Shown piece by piece: positions 50,446 to 60,200 of a stretch of DNA of 64,000 bases. Both the position numbers and the translations under genes were made by a program. The DNA lies in contig NZ_BMPQ01000016.1 of assembly GCF_014647675.1 (NCBI RefSeq), forward strand, positions 62,001-126,000, in the 5' to 3' direction. The notes below the pieces were generated by a model. The model was not told the origin of the DNA and searched no databases. It worked only from the letters and a program-made list of their open reading frames with translations. Position 1 is the first letter of the stretch. Each line of letters opens with the position of its first letter. This stretch comes from Streptomyces flaveus (GTDB taxonomy: Bacteria > Actinomycetota > Actinomycetes > Streptomycetales > Streptomycetaceae).

Positions 50446-51455
50446 CGGGCCTTCTTCCGGGAGAGCTGGTCGACGGTCACCGCGAGGATCACCAGGACAC
50501 CGGTGATCAGGGTCTGGTAGATGGAGGCGACGCCCATCAGCTGCAGGCCGTTGCGGAAGACGCCGACGATGAGGACGCCGATGAACGTGCCCAGGACCGA
50601 TCCGCGTCCGCCGAAGAGGCTGGTGCCGCCGAGGACCACGGCGGTGATGCTGTCGAGGTTGTCGGTCTGCCCGGCTTGGGGGTCGCCGACTCCGGTGCGG
50701 GAGATGAGCAGCAGGGCGGCGATGCCGTAGAGGACGCCGGCCGCGGTGTAGACGCCGATGGTCAGCCGGGAGGTGCGGATGCCGTTCAGCCGCGCCGCTT
50801 CAGGGCTGTTGCCCAGGGCGTAGACGTGCCGGCCCCAACCTGTGCTGCTCAGCGCGTAGGCGAGGAGGAGGAACAGGGCGATGGTGACCAGCGAGCCGTA
50901 GGTGATGTCGGTCTTGCCGAGCGGGAAGGTCTGCCCGAGGGCCGTCAGTGAGCCGGGCAGGTTGGTGACGGTCTGCTCTTCGGAGTAGATGTGGGTCAGC
51001 GCGAAGGCCACGTTGAGCATGCCGAGGGTGACGATGAACGGCGGCAGCGGGATCTTCTGCACCAGTGCCCCGTTGAGCAGGCCGAAGCCACCGCAGACGA
51101 CCAGGCCCAGCGCGATCGCGGCGAGCGGAGGCAGGGAGCCCTCGGCCGCCATCTTGGCGATCACGATGCTGCCGAACGCCATCACGGCACCGCACGACAG
51201 GTCGATGCCCGCGGTGAGGATGATCAGAGTCTGGCCGATGGCGAGGGTGCCGACGACCATGACCTGCTGCACGATCAGCGAGAAGTTCCCGCCGGTGAGG
51301 AACTGGTCGGTCGAGAAGGAGAAGAAGACACAGGCCAGGAGGAGAGCGACCAGCGGGCCGGTGGTCGGTGCCGTGAGCAGCTGGCGGGCCGTCGTCGGTG
51401 CTTTGAGCTCCGCGTACGGCGAGGTTTTGCTCGGGGGCGTGGACGTGGCAGTCAT
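50442..51455 (-). CDS. Sugar ABC transporter permease (FrcC/RbsC-like)
   Basis: The 337-residue BPD_transp_2 family permease has about nine to ten helices. GIDLSCGAVMAFGSIVIAKM, LGTFIGVLIVGVFRNGLQLM and the ALGNSPEAARLNGIR cytoplasmic loop that contacts the ATPase are family hallmarks. It is the second gene of the operon, separated from the binding-protein gene by 179 bases that contain a strong hairpin. Confidence 0.9.
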   Translation of the reverse strand: MTATSTPPSKTSPYAELKAPTTARQLLTAPTTGPLVALLLACVFFSFSTDQFLTGGNFSLIVQQVMVVGTLAIGQTLIILTAGIDLSCGAVMAFGSIVIAKMAAEGSLPPLAAIALGLVVCGGFGLLNGALVQKIPLPPFIVTLGMLNVAFALTHIYSEEQTVTNLPGSLTALGQTFPLGKTDITYGSLVTIALFLLLAYALSSTGWGRHVYALGNSPEAARLNGIRTSRLTIGVYTAAGVLYGIAALLLISRTGVGDPQAGQTDNLDSITAVVLGGTSLFGGRGSVLGTFIGVLIVGVFRNGLQLMGVASIYQTLITGVLVILAVTVDQLSRKKAR

Positions 51456-51540
51456 GCGAGGTCCTTGTCGGAAGACAGAAGTCTTTGTCGGTCCGTGTCG
51501 GACGGGAGGCTCAGTCCTTGTCGGACGGCAAGAGGACGAG

Positions 51541-51583
51541 GGGGCGGCCGTCCCCGGGTCGGGGAGGAGGGGACGGCCGCCCC
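51541..51583 (-). terminator. Intercistronic hairpin in the sugar importer operon
   Basis: Perfect 15-base arms, GGGGCGGCCGTCCCC (51541-51555) and its complement (51569-51583), lie between the binding-protein and permease genes. Such attenuating or 3'-stabilising hairpins usually raise binding-protein levels over the membrane components. Confidence 0.75.
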
Positions 51584-51634
51584 GCTGAGGGATTTCGAAC
51601 GGCGGCAGCTACGACGGCAGTTGGGGGTGGCGGC

Positions 51635-52657
51635 TCAGCCCCAGCAGTTCTCCAGGCCGTAAGCGGTGTCCTTGGACGTGACCCCGTCCTGCGCCTTGTC
51701 GGTGATGAGAGTGACGCCGGTGTCGGTGTAACCGGATGCCTTCTTGCCGTCCTTGGCGAACGTCACGACGGCCTTGACGCCCTCGGCGGCCATCTTCAGC
51801 GGGTACTGCTGCGAGGTCGCGGCGATCGTGCCGTCCTTGACGGCCTCGGTCCCGGTGCAGCCGCCGTCGACGGAGACGATCAGGACGTCCTTCTCCCGGC
51901 CCTTGGCCTTCAGCGCGGTGTACGCACCCAGCGCGGCGGGCTCGTTGATGGTGTAGACGACGTTGATGCCGGGCTCCTTCTGGAGGCAGTTCTCCATCGC
52001 GGTCTGGCCCTTGGCCTGGTCGCCTCCGGTGTCCTGGGAGCAGACGACGGAGGGGTCGCCCTCCTTGATGCCGAAGCCCTTCAGGAAGCCGTTGTGCCGC
52101 TGGACGCCGACGGAGACGCCCGGCGCCAGGTCGAGGGTGGCTATCTTCGCGTCTTTGCCCTTCATGGCCGCCTTGGCGTACTCGCCGATCAGCTCGCCGG
52201 CCTTGACGTTGTCGGTGGCGAACAGGGCGTCGACCGCGCTCTCCGGCTCGGTCGGGGTGTCCAGGGCGATGACCAGGACGCCCTTGGCCCGGGCCTTCTC
52301 GATCGCGGGCGTGATGGCCTTGGAGTCGCTCGGGGTGATCAGGATGCCCTTCACGCCGGCGGCGACCATGTTCTCGATGGCCGTGACCTGACCGGCGTTG
52401 TCTCCGTCGAACTTGCCTGCGGCGGTGGACAGTTCGGCGCCGTTGTCCTTGGCGGCCTTCTCCGCGCCCTCCTTCATCTTCACAAAGAACGGGTTGGTGT
52501 CGGTCTTGGTGATCAGACCGACCTTGACGCTGCCCGATCCGGCGCTCGCGGTGCCCGATTCCGATCCGGATCCACAGGCGGTCAGGGCGAGGGCTGCGAC
52601 ACCCGTGCAGGCAGCGGCTCTGAGCAAGGAGGAGGGCTGACGAGAGGTGCGTGACAT
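51635..52657 (-). CDS. Sugar ABC transporter substrate-binding lipoprotein (FrcB/RbsB-like)
   Basis: The product is 340 residues with signal and lipobox LTACGSGS (Cys at about 28). The Peripla_BP_4 fold is shown by KVGLITKTDTNPFFVKMKEG, GILITPSDSKAI, VLVIALDTPTEP and VVYTINEPAALGAYTALKAKG. Overall likeness is to ribose/fructose binding proteins; the sugar cannot be decided from sequence. ATG 52657 has AGGAGTAG upstream. First gene of the importer operon. Confidence 0.9.
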   Translation of the reverse strand: MSRTSRQPSSLLRAAACTGVAALALTACGSGSESGTASAGSGSVKVGLITKTDTNPFFVKMKEGAEKAAKDNGAELSTAAGKFDGDNAGQVTAIENMVAAGVKGILITPSDSKAITPAIEKARAKGVLVIALDTPTEPESAVDALFATDNVKAGELIGEYAKAAMKGKDAKIATLDLAPGVSVGVQRHNGFLKGFGIKEGDPSVVCSQDTGGDQAKGQTAMENCLQKEPGINVVYTINEPAALGAYTALKAKGREKDVLIVSVDGGCTGTEAVKDGTIAATSQQYPLKMAAEGVKAVVTFAKDGKKASGYTDTGVTLITDKAQDGVTSKDTAYGLENCWG

Positions 52658-52715
52658 GGACTACTCCTGCGGGATTGCGGGCGAGCGGCCGGCATCGGGG
52701 CATGCCGTCCCGAGG

Positions 52716-52745
52716 TGTCATCGTTGACTTATGTCATCGTTGACA
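52716..52745. promoter_or_regulatory. Two LacI-type operators before the sugar importer
   Basis: TGTCATCGTTGACt (52716-52729) and TGTCATCGTTGACA (52732-52745) are direct copies 16 bases apart; the second is a near-perfect dyad with a central CG. They lie 59-88 bases upstream of the binding-protein gene. The LacI protein of the same cluster is the obvious candidate. Confidence 0.65.
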
Positions 52746-52932
52746 CTGCTTGGCCAGGATGATGGACTCCGTCTCCAGGCAACGTCAATGCCTTGTACCC
52801 GTCACAAATCGGCAACGCCCGTGACCGCCGCCCGCCCGAAAGCCGTTCAGCGACTGCCCGCAACGTGCCCGCTTTGCCGCCGCGTTCCAAGGGAAGAGCA
52901 GCGACCCCACCCACTGACAAGGACACGAAGCC

Positions 52933-53235
52933 ATGACGAAAACCCTGCTCGCCGAGTTCACCGCCCGAGAGGGAGCTCAGGACGAGGTCGCCCGCCTGAT
53001 CCGGGACTACGCCCTGAAGGTGCGCGAAGAGGAAGGCAACCTGGCCTTCGACGTCTACACCAAGGCGGCCAACCCGCGCGCCTACTGGATATTCGAGGTC
53101 TACCGGGACGAGGACGCCTTCAAGACACACCTGGACGCCCCGTACGGCGCCCCGTTCAACGCCACCCTCACCCCTCTGATCGAGGAGGACGCCTCCGTAC
53201 TGACGTTCCTCGATCCGCTGGCCACGCGTCCGTAG
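52933..53235 (+). CDS. Putative quinol monooxygenase (YgiN-like, ABM domain)
   Basis: The 100-residue ABM-fold protein reads TLLAEFTAREGAQDEVARLI, EGNLAFDVYTKAANPRAYWI, FEVYRDEDAFKTHLDAPYGA. The PxxxxFEVY-x-DxxAFxxH pattern is typical of YgiN-like quinol monooxygenases. It is divergent from the sugar importer, so the LacI sites could affect it as well. It is convergent with the acetyltransferase gene, with no space between the stop codons. Confidence 0.82.
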   Translation: MTKTLLAEFTAREGAQDEVARLIRDYALKVREEEGNLAFDVYTKAANPRAYWIFEVYRDEDAFKTHLDAPYGAPFNATLTPLIEEDASVLTFLDPLATRP

Positions 53236-53838
53236 TCAGGACCCGGCGGTACGTGTGGTGAGGTCCTCGTCCGTGATGGGGCGGACCACCCGGCAAGGGG
53301 TTCCGAGCGCGACGGTCATCGGGGGAATGCTGCGGCTGACAACGCTGCCGGCGCCGATGACCGACCCGTATCCGATGCGAACGCCGGGCAGGACCACCGT
53401 GTTGCTGCCGATCCACACCTTGTCCTCGATCACGATCGGTTCCGAGAACCGTCCGAAATCAGCGCGTCGCGAGGGATGCACCGGGTGTCCCGTCGTGGTC
53501 AGTGTCACGCTGGGCGCGATCATGACACCGTCGCCTATGCGGATGTCCACGTCGTCGACGAATGTGAGGTTCACGTTCCCGAAGAAGTCGTCGCCGATGT
53601 GGACGTTGCTGCCGAACCCGGCGTGGAACGGCGGCAGCAGCACCGTGCGTTCACCGACCGAGCCGAAGATCGCGACGAGCAGCGATCGACGCTTTTCCGT
53701 TTCGCTCGGTGGTGTGTGGTTGTACTCGAAGATCTGCTCGGTGCGGCGCCGAGGGGCCTGGAAGGCCGCTTCCGACTCGGTGTAGATCAGCCCCTTGGCT
53801 ATCCGAGCCAGGACTTCTTCCTCGTGAGCGTGCGTCAC
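53236..53838 (-). CDS. Sugar O-acetyltransferase (maltose/galactoside type)
   Basis: The product is 200 residues from GTG 53838 with GAAGGGAA upstream. The N-terminal Mac domain (LARIAKGLIYTESEAAFQAPRRRTEQIFEYNHT) precedes a left-handed beta-helix of hexapeptide repeats (VDIRIGDGVMIAPSVTL, VWIGSNTVVLPGVRIGYGSV). The catalytic His is in TTTGHPVHPSRR. LacA/Maa-like enzymes acetylate sugars with acetyl-CoA; with the sugar importer nearby, detoxification or modification of imported sugar is plausible. Confidence 0.88.
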   Translation of the reverse strand: MTHAHEEEVLARIAKGLIYTESEAAFQAPRRRTEQIFEYNHTPPSETEKRRSLLVAIFGSVGERTVLLPPFHAGFGSNVHIGDDFFGNVNLTFVDDVDIRIGDGVMIAPSVTLTTTGHPVHPSRRADFGRFSEPIVIEDKVWIGSNTVVLPGVRIGYGSVIGAGSVVSRSIPPMTVALGTPCRVVRPITDEDLTTRTAGS

Positions 53839-54180
53839 AGCGGAACGTTCCCTTCGTCCAATCCCTCGGGCACAGGCCCGGCGTGTCCCCGGTCGACCGC
53901 TCGCCTCCAGAGGGTACGTGCACCGCGAAGGGACAGGGGGGCGCCGGCCCCGCGGAGATCGCTTTCACGCCGCTTCCTCGGCGCCTGCGGCGCACCGGAC
54001 CGCCCTGGGCGGCAGCCTGGTGGGCCCGGCGCTGTTCGCGCTCCGGGCCGCCGTCGGGCATCAGCGGCGCGGGAGTTGCGGGTTCGTCGGAGAGCAGGGA
54101 TGTCAGGTAGGCCAAATGGATACCCAGCATGCGGGCCTAGGCGGCGCGGGCAGCACGATCGAGCGGTCCCCGAGCCGGCG
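53839..54180. other. 342-bp intergenic stretch, possible decayed gene
   Basis: A minus-strand frame from ATG 54130 reads MLGIHLAYLTSLLSDEP and then low-complexity Pro/Gln/Arg-rich sequence before running into the acetyltransferase gene. It has no convincing ribosome site and I recognise no family, so I treat it as non-coding or decayed. Confidence 0.3.
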
Positions 54181-54867
54181 TCAGCCACCGTCGTACGCCA
54201 CGCTCACCGCGGTCGCCACAAGCCCCCGGCCCACCGTCCAGCGCCCCTCGAAGTGGCCGACGCGACGGCCGTCCACCACCGGGCCGGGGACGAGGAGTCC
54301 GGCACGGAAGCCGCCGGACGTGGTGTGTCCGGGGTCCATGAAGACGTCGATGTCCGCCTCGGTGAAGTCGAGCCACTTCCCGGTGAGGGGGAACCAGGCC
54401 TTGTAGACCGACTCCTTGGCGCTGAAGAGGAGTCGGTCCCAGTGGACGGCGGGGTGCTCGGCACGGAGCGCGCGCAGTCGGCCGTCCTCGGCGGGCAGGG
54501 ACACGGAGGGCAACACGCCGTCCGGAAGCGGCAGATGGGGCTCCGCGTCGATGCCGAGGGAGGCCAGGTCGGTGGCGCGGGCCAGCGCCGCGGCGGCGTA
54601 GCCCTCGCAGTGCGTCATGCTGCCGATCAGTCCGGCGGGCCACTGCGGGGCCCCGCGCTCACCGGTCAGAACGGCCTGCGGGGGAACCCCGAGCTTGTCC
54701 ATCGCACGCCGGGCACAGGTGCGGACGACGGTGAACTCGCGGCGTCGCTTCTCCACGGCCCTCGCGATGAGCGCCTGTTCCCCGGGATACAGCGTCGCGC
54801 CCTCGGCCGGCTCGTCACCGTGTGCTTCCACAGTCACGACCGGGTCCGGGAGCAACTCCTCGATCAC
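54181..54867 (-). CDS. Sfp-type 4'-phosphopantetheinyl transferase
   Basis: The product is 228 residues from GTG 54867 with GGAGG nine bases upstream. The group II PPTase motifs are visible: GSMTHCEGYAAAAL, GIDAEPH (Mg-binding Asp and Glu) and FSAKESVYKAW. EntD-like N-terminal RTCARRAMDKLG is present. It transfers phosphopantetheine from CoA to carrier proteins of polyketide, peptide or fatty acid synthases. No such synthase is in the window, so it may serve clusters elsewhere. It is divergent from the ATP-grasp gene. Confidence 0.92.
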   Translation of the reverse strand: MIEELLPDPVVTVEAHGDEPAEGATLYPGEQALIARAVEKRRREFTVVRTCARRAMDKLGVPPQAVLTGERGAPQWPAGLIGSMTHCEGYAAAALARATDLASLGIDAEPHLPLPDGVLPSVSLPAEDGRLRALRAEHPAVHWDRLLFSAKESVYKAWFPLTGKWLDFTEADIDVFMDPGHTTSGGFRAGLLVPGPVVDGRRVGHFEGRWTVGRGLVATAVSVAYDGG

Positions 54868-55034
54868 TGGATCCGACCTCCATCGGCAGAATGCGGCGCA
54901 GCGTACCCGGCGGGGCCTAATCCGTAACATGGACGTAGCAGCGATCATGCGCCGGAACCCCTATGATCGGCCCTACACAACCGCGCGCTCACCGTTTTCG
55001 AACGGCGGTTTTGTGTACCTCCAAACTCCTTGGC

Positions 55035-55061
55035 CGGGCACGGCCTGCTTCGCCGTGCCCG
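55035..55061 (+). promoter_or_regulatory. Leader hairpin upstream of the ATP-grasp gene
   Basis: CGGGCACGGC (55035-55044) and GCCGTGCCCG (55052-55061) form a 10-base perfect stem with a 7-base loop that ends 22 bases before the start codon. A second, imperfect dyad lies at 54976-55013. A role in translation or attenuation is possible. Confidence 0.4.
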
Positions 55062-55083
55062 CGAACCCTGAAAGGTGGCCTGC

Positions 55084-56220
55084 ATGGTCTCTCGCGTACG
55101 CGTCTGGCTCAACCGCACGTACGCGGAGAACGTGTTCTTCATGGATCAGCTGCGGGAGAATCCCAGCGGCCGTCCGGTCGAGATCCATGCGACGCACGGT
55201 GACCCCGACTCTCCCATCCTGGCCGCCGCCGACACCGCGGAGCTGGAACCGAAGGGGTTGTCTCCGGCCGCGTACGTCGAGTACGCCCTCGATCAGTGCG
55301 CCCGGCACTCGATCGACGTGTTCGTACCGGTGCTGCACCAGGCGGCGGTCGCCGCGCACCGCGAGGACTTCGCCGCGGCCGGTACGGCCCTGCTGGCGCC
55401 GCCCGCCGAGGCCGTGGCGACCTTTCACGACAAGGTGACGGCGTACGAAGCGGTGCAGGCGCTCGGGGTGCCGGTGCCGCCGTGGTGGCGGGTGCGTACC
55501 GAGGACGAACTCGTCGCGGCGGTCGACGCCTTGGAGGCGGACGGCCACAAGGCCTGCTTCAAGCCGGCCGCGGGAGCGGGCGGAGTCGGCTTCCGCATCA
55601 TCACGCGCACCCCCTTCTCACTCATGCACCTGAGCGGTTTCCCCAGCCCGTACGTGCCGCTGAACCTCGTCGTCGACGCGTTGCGGCAGGCCGACGGTCC
55701 CGTCGACTGGCTGGTGATGCCGCGCCTGGAGGAGCCGGAGGTGTCCGTCGACTGTCTGACGGGGCCGGACGGGCGGGTGCGGATGGCGGTGGGCCGGACC
55801 AAGAACGGCCGTCGGCGCGGCTTCACGCTGCAGCCGTCCTTCATCGAGCCGGCGCGGCACATCGCCCGGGCCTTCGATCTGCACTACCTGACCAACATCC
55901 AGTTCCGTATGTACGAGGACGAGCCGGTGCTCATGGACGTCAACACGCGCCCGGCCGGCGGTCTGCACCAGCTCTCCCAGTGCGGCCTCAACGCCCCTTG
56001 GGCGGCCGTGCGGTTGGCGCTCGGCGAGGACCCGGGCGAGCTGGTACCGCCGTTCCTCGGCCGGGACTACGCGGTGGTCGCGGGTCCCCGCCCGGTGGGT
56101 GTGGTGTCGTTGCCGCAGCCGCGCCTGGAGGACGTCCAGCCCACCCTGCCGGCCGTTCCCGTCCCCTCCTCCTCGCCCTCCCCCGCGACGGAGTCGGCCG
56201 CCACTCCGACCCCTGCCTGA
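55084..56220 (+). CDS. ATP-grasp enzyme (carboxylate-amine ligase type)
   Basis: The 378-residue product has a pre-ATP-grasp Rossmann-like domain (about 1-110) and an ATP-grasp fold with lysine K160 in ACFKPAAGAGGVGF, the mobile glycine loop at 162-168, and metal ligands in LMDVNTRPAGG (D285, N287). Such enzymes join a carboxylate to an amine or thiol through an acylphosphate. No substrate-specific signature seen. The tail from about 345 is Pro/Ser/Thr-rich. AAAGGTGG precedes the ATG. Confidence 0.85.
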   Translation: MVSRVRVWLNRTYAENVFFMDQLRENPSGRPVEIHATHGDPDSPILAAADTAELEPKGLSPAAYVEYALDQCARHSIDVFVPVLHQAAVAAHREDFAAAGTALLAPPAEAVATFHDKVTAYEAVQALGVPVPPWWRVRTEDELVAAVDALEADGHKACFKPAAGAGGVGFRIITRTPFSLMHLSGFPSPYVPLNLVVDALRQADGPVDWLVMPRLEEPEVSVDCLTGPDGRVRMAVGRTKNGRRRGFTLQPSFIEPARHIARAFDLHYLTNIQFRMYEDEPVLMDVNTRPAGGLHQLSQCGLNAPWAAVRLALGEDPGELVPPFLGRDYAVVAGPRPVGVVSLPQPRLEDVQPTLPAVPVPSSSPSPATESAATPTPA

Positions 56221-56241
56221 GCCCTCTCGCCCGGAGCGCCT

Positions 56242-56269
56242 GGGTACCCGGTCAGTCGACCGGGTACCC
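56242..56269. terminator. Bidirectional terminator between ATP-grasp and sulfotransferase genes
   Basis: Perfect 12-base arms, GGGTACCCGGTC (56242-56253) and its complement (56258-56269), have a 4-base loop. The right arm overlaps the last codons of the sulfotransferase gene. Confidence 0.8.
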
Positions 56270-57127
56270 CCATTCACGCGCCAACTCGACCAGCCGGGGC
56301 GGCAGTTCGGCCCCCGGGTCGGCCGGTCGGGCCGACTGAATGCGGCCCGACTTGATGGTCTCGCTCCAGTCGCCGAGCTGGGGGCGGAAGGTGCCGTGGT
56401 CCTTCTTGCCGTACTCGAGCATCCCCGGCTCCCAGGGGACCTCGAGGTAGTCGCACAGGCCCCGGGTGACCGTCTCGGGGTCCGCGGTGAGCTCCTCGTA
56501 CGTGATCACATGGGCGCCGGTGAGCTGCTGGCGGGCCTCGTCCAGCTTCTCGCTGTAGTCGAGGACCTCGCGGCGGATCTGTTCATGGTCCGGGTCGGCG
56601 CGACGGTTGGTGAGGGAGGTGACGACCGCGCCCGGGTGGCGGAGCAGGACGATGTAGCGGGCGTCGGGCCAACATCGTTGCAGCCGGGGCCAGATGAGGG
56701 TGTTCGGCGGCGTCTTGTCGACGATGATCTCCTTGCCGCTGCGGATGAGCTCCAGATGGAGCACGCGGTCCCACAGGACGTGCTCCAGCTCGTCCTTGTC
56801 CAGCTCCAGCGCCTTCATGGCGTCGGCCGTGAAGTCACGGGCCAGGTGGACGTGGAGGGTGCGCAGATGCATCTCGTGCGGGGCGCGGATCCGGGAGTGG
56901 CTGTTCAGCAGGACGCGCAGCAGGGTTGAGCCGGAGCGCACCGAGGACAGGACGAAGACCGGGGAGTCGACCAGGCGCGGGGCGGGCGGGGCGGCGTACG
57001 CACCCTTCGGGGCCCGCTGCGCGGGCATGGCGTCGAGGCTCCGGCGGGGCGGGCTCACCGCCTGGGCCATCAGTCTGCCGCGGCGCTTCAGGCCCTTGCG
57101 GATCGCCGAGATACGTGGGTCCCGCAC
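56252..57127 (-). CDS. PAPS-dependent sulfotransferase
   Basis: The product is 291 residues from GTG 57127 (GAGGGG upstream). The 5'-phosphosulfate loop is VFVLSSVRSGSTLLRVLL (about 58-75) and the 3'-phosphate loop YIVLLRHPGAVVTSLTNR; VDKTPPNT matches the Sulfotransfer_3 family common in actinomycete natural-product and glycolipid pathways. It is convergent with the ATP-grasp gene. The acceptor is unknown. Confidence 0.87.
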   Translation of the reverse strand: MRDPRISAIRKGLKRRGRLMAQAVSPPRRSLDAMPAQRAPKGAYAAPPAPRLVDSPVFVLSSVRSGSTLLRVLLNSHSRIRAPHEMHLRTLHVHLARDFTADAMKALELDKDELEHVLWDRVLHLELIRSGKEIIVDKTPPNTLIWPRLQRCWPDARYIVLLRHPGAVVTSLTNRRADPDHEQIRREVLDYSEKLDEARQQLTGAHVITYEELTADPETVTRGLCDYLEVPWEPGMLEYGKKDHGTFRPQLGDWSETIKSGRIQSARPADPGAELPPRLVELAREWGYPVD

Positions 57128-57291
57128 GGTGACACCCCTCTTTTTGCTCCTGCTTCGCTTTGCCGCGCCATCCCAGGGGTACCGGGCGAACTCCAGGTGT
57201 CGTACAGGCAACAGACCGTGGTCACGGTGGGCCGAAAACCCGCCGTGACCAGGCCTCTTACCTCTTTCTTAATTCTTCGTGGGAAACGGGG

Positions 57292-60200
57292 TCAGTCACT
57301 CCGCCGTGACAGCCGCAGGGTCTGCACCTCGAAGGGGCGCAGCGACACCGCGACTCCGCCGCCCTCCACGTCCGCCTCGGCGAGGGGCCGCTCCAGGAGG
57401 TCGGTGACCTGGGCTCCGGCCAGGGGGAAGCCGGTGCGCAGGGTGCCCTGGGCGCGTCCGCCACGGGACTCGTAGAGGCGTACGACGACGTCGCCCGACT
57501 CGTCGTCGGCGAGCTTGACCGCCTCGACGGTCACGCCCGCACCCTCGACGCTCACCACCGGCTCGGCCGCACCGGCCGAATCGGCCACCCGCAGCGGCAG
57601 GTTGAGCGCGTAGCCCTCCGCGACCGTGTCCTCGATCGTCGCGCCGGGCAGCAGCGCGTAGGTGAAGTGGTGCTTGCCCTGGTCGGCCTCCGGGTCGGGG
57701 ATGCGCGGGGCGCGGACCAGGCTGAGGCGGACCGTGGTGGTGGTACCACCGTCTTCGCGGACCGTGCGGGAGACGTCGTGGCCGTAGGTGGAGTCGTTGA
57801 TGACCGCGACGCCGTAGCCGGGTTCGCCGATGTGCACCCAGCGGTGGTTGCAGACCTCGAAGCGGGCCGACTCCCAGCTGGTGTTGGTGTGCGTGGGGCG
57901 CTGGATGTGGCCGAACTGGATCTCGGCGGAGGAGTGCGCGGCCCTGATGTCCACCGGGAAGGCCGCCTTGAGGATCTTCTCCGTCTCGTGCCAGTCGATC
58001 TCCGTCTCGAAGTCGATACGGGGGCTGCCCGCGCGGACGGTGATGGTCTGCGTGATGCGCGAGCCCTTGCCGAAGGCGCGCTCGACGCGCAGGGCGCCGA
58101 GGAGCGGGTCCGCCTCGATCACGGTGACGGACTCGGCGTCCAGCAGGTCCGTGTAGCGGTTCTTGTAGTGCTTGTCGATGTCCCAGGCGTCCCAGTAGTT
58201 CGGGAGGTCGGTGTGCAGCCGGAGCAGATTGCCCTGGTCGGCGAGGACTTCGCGGTCGGCCCGTAGGTCCCGTACGGAGGACAGGGTGCCGTCCTCGGCG
58301 ACCTCGACGCGTACGAGGCCGTTGTCCAGGACGCGGCCTCCGGTGACCGTCACCGGGTGCAGGGGTTCGCCGACGCCGAGGGGTGCGCTGCCGTTGGCGG
58401 GGACCTCGGTGTACATCGGGACGCCGACCGAGGTGCGTACGACCTCGGCGCGGTCGTAGGGGCTGGCGTTGAAAACGAAGGCGCCCTCCGCTGTCGGCTG
58501 TGCCCACCCTCCCCCACTCTCGGCTTCGCTCGAGCGGGGGGACCCCCATCGCCCTGCGGAACGATTGCCCACAGCGGTAGCGGAACGACTGCCCGCAGCA
58601 GTAGCGATCGCCTCTCGTGTGATCGCCTGGACCTCTTCTGCCACCCTCGCGTACTCCGCCTCCGCCTCCCGGTGCACCCAGGCGATCGAGGAGCCCGGCA
58701 GGATGTCGTGGAACTGGTGGAGCAGGACCGTCTTCCAGAGGCGGTCGAGCTTCTCGTACGGGTAGGAGTAGCCCGGCGCGTTCAGGGCGGCGGTGGTCGC
58801 CCACAACTCGGCTTCGCGCAGGAGGTGTTCGCTGCGCCGGTTGCCCTGCTTGGTGCGGGCCTGGGAGGTGTAGGTGGCGCGGTGCAGTTCCAGGTAGAGC
58901 TCGCCGACCCAGACGGGGGCGTCGGGGTACTCCTCGCGGGCGTCCGCGAAGAACTTGTCGGGGTGCTCCACGACGACTTTCGCGGAGCCCTCCAGGTCCG
59001 CGAGGCGCCGGGCGCGTTCCATGATCTCGCGGGTGGGGCCGCCGCCGCCGTCGCCCCAGCCGAAGGGCGCGAGGGAGCGCGTACCGCCGCCCTTCTCCTG
59101 GTAGTTGCGTACGGCGCGGGCCATCTCGTCGCCGCTGAACCGGGCGTTGTAGGTGTCGACCGGCGGGAAGTGGGTGAAGATGCGGGTGCCGTCGATGCCC
59201 TCCCACCAGAAGGTGTGGTGGGGGAACTTGTTCGTCTGGTTCCAGGAGATCTTCTGGGTCAGGAACCAGTCGTTGCCCGCGAGCTTGGCGAGCTGCGGAT
59301 AGGCGGCGGTGTAGCCGAAGGAGTCCGGCAGCCATACGCCCTTGGTCTCGACGCCGAAGTGCTCCATGAAGAACTTCTTGCCGTGCACGAGCTGGCGGGC
59401 GATGGCCTCGCCGCCGGGCAGGTTGCCGTCGGCCTCGACCCACATGCCGCCGACCGGCGCCCACTGGCCCTTCTCGACGGACTTCTTGATCCGCTCCCAC
59501 ACCTGCGGGTAGTTGTCGCGCACCCACTCGTACTGCTGGGCCTGCGAACAGGCGAAGATGAAGTCCTCGTACTCGTCGGCCAGGGCCGTGACGTTCGAGA
59601 AGGTGCGGGACGTCTTGCGCTTGGTCTCGCGGATGGGCCACAGCCAGGCCGAGTCGATGTGCGCGTGGCCGACGCCGGAGACGGTGTGGGCGCTGGCGTG
59701 CGCGGGCTTGGCCAGGGCGGGGGCGAGCACCTCGCGGACGGCGGCGGCGCTGCCGGAGACGTCGTCCAGGTCCACGGTGTCCATGGCCCGGTCCAGGGTG
59801 TGCAGGATCTCGTGGCGGCGCGGGTCGTGCTCTTCGAGGTGGACCATCAGTTCGCGCAGCACCTGGAGGTCCAGGTCGAGGTGGAACACGTCCTCGTCGA
59901 GGACGGCGAGGTCGGCGCGCTGGAAGGTGTAGATCGGCTTGTCGCCTGCGGTCAGCACATCGCCCATGACGGTCGGGCGCGAGAAGTTCTCGGCGAGGAT
60001 GTCCGGGTTGGAGGCGGCCTCGACGAGGTAGTGGATCTCCTCGCCGCCCGTTGCCGGGTTGCCAAGGGGGACGTACTGGTTGAGCGGGTTGACGGCCTTG
60101 AGCGGGGTGCCGTCGGCGAGGTGGACGAGCGCCTCGGCCTGGTTGCCGGGCCAGTCGCCGATGAACCCGAGGTCGATGACGGCCTCGACGCGCCGCCCTG

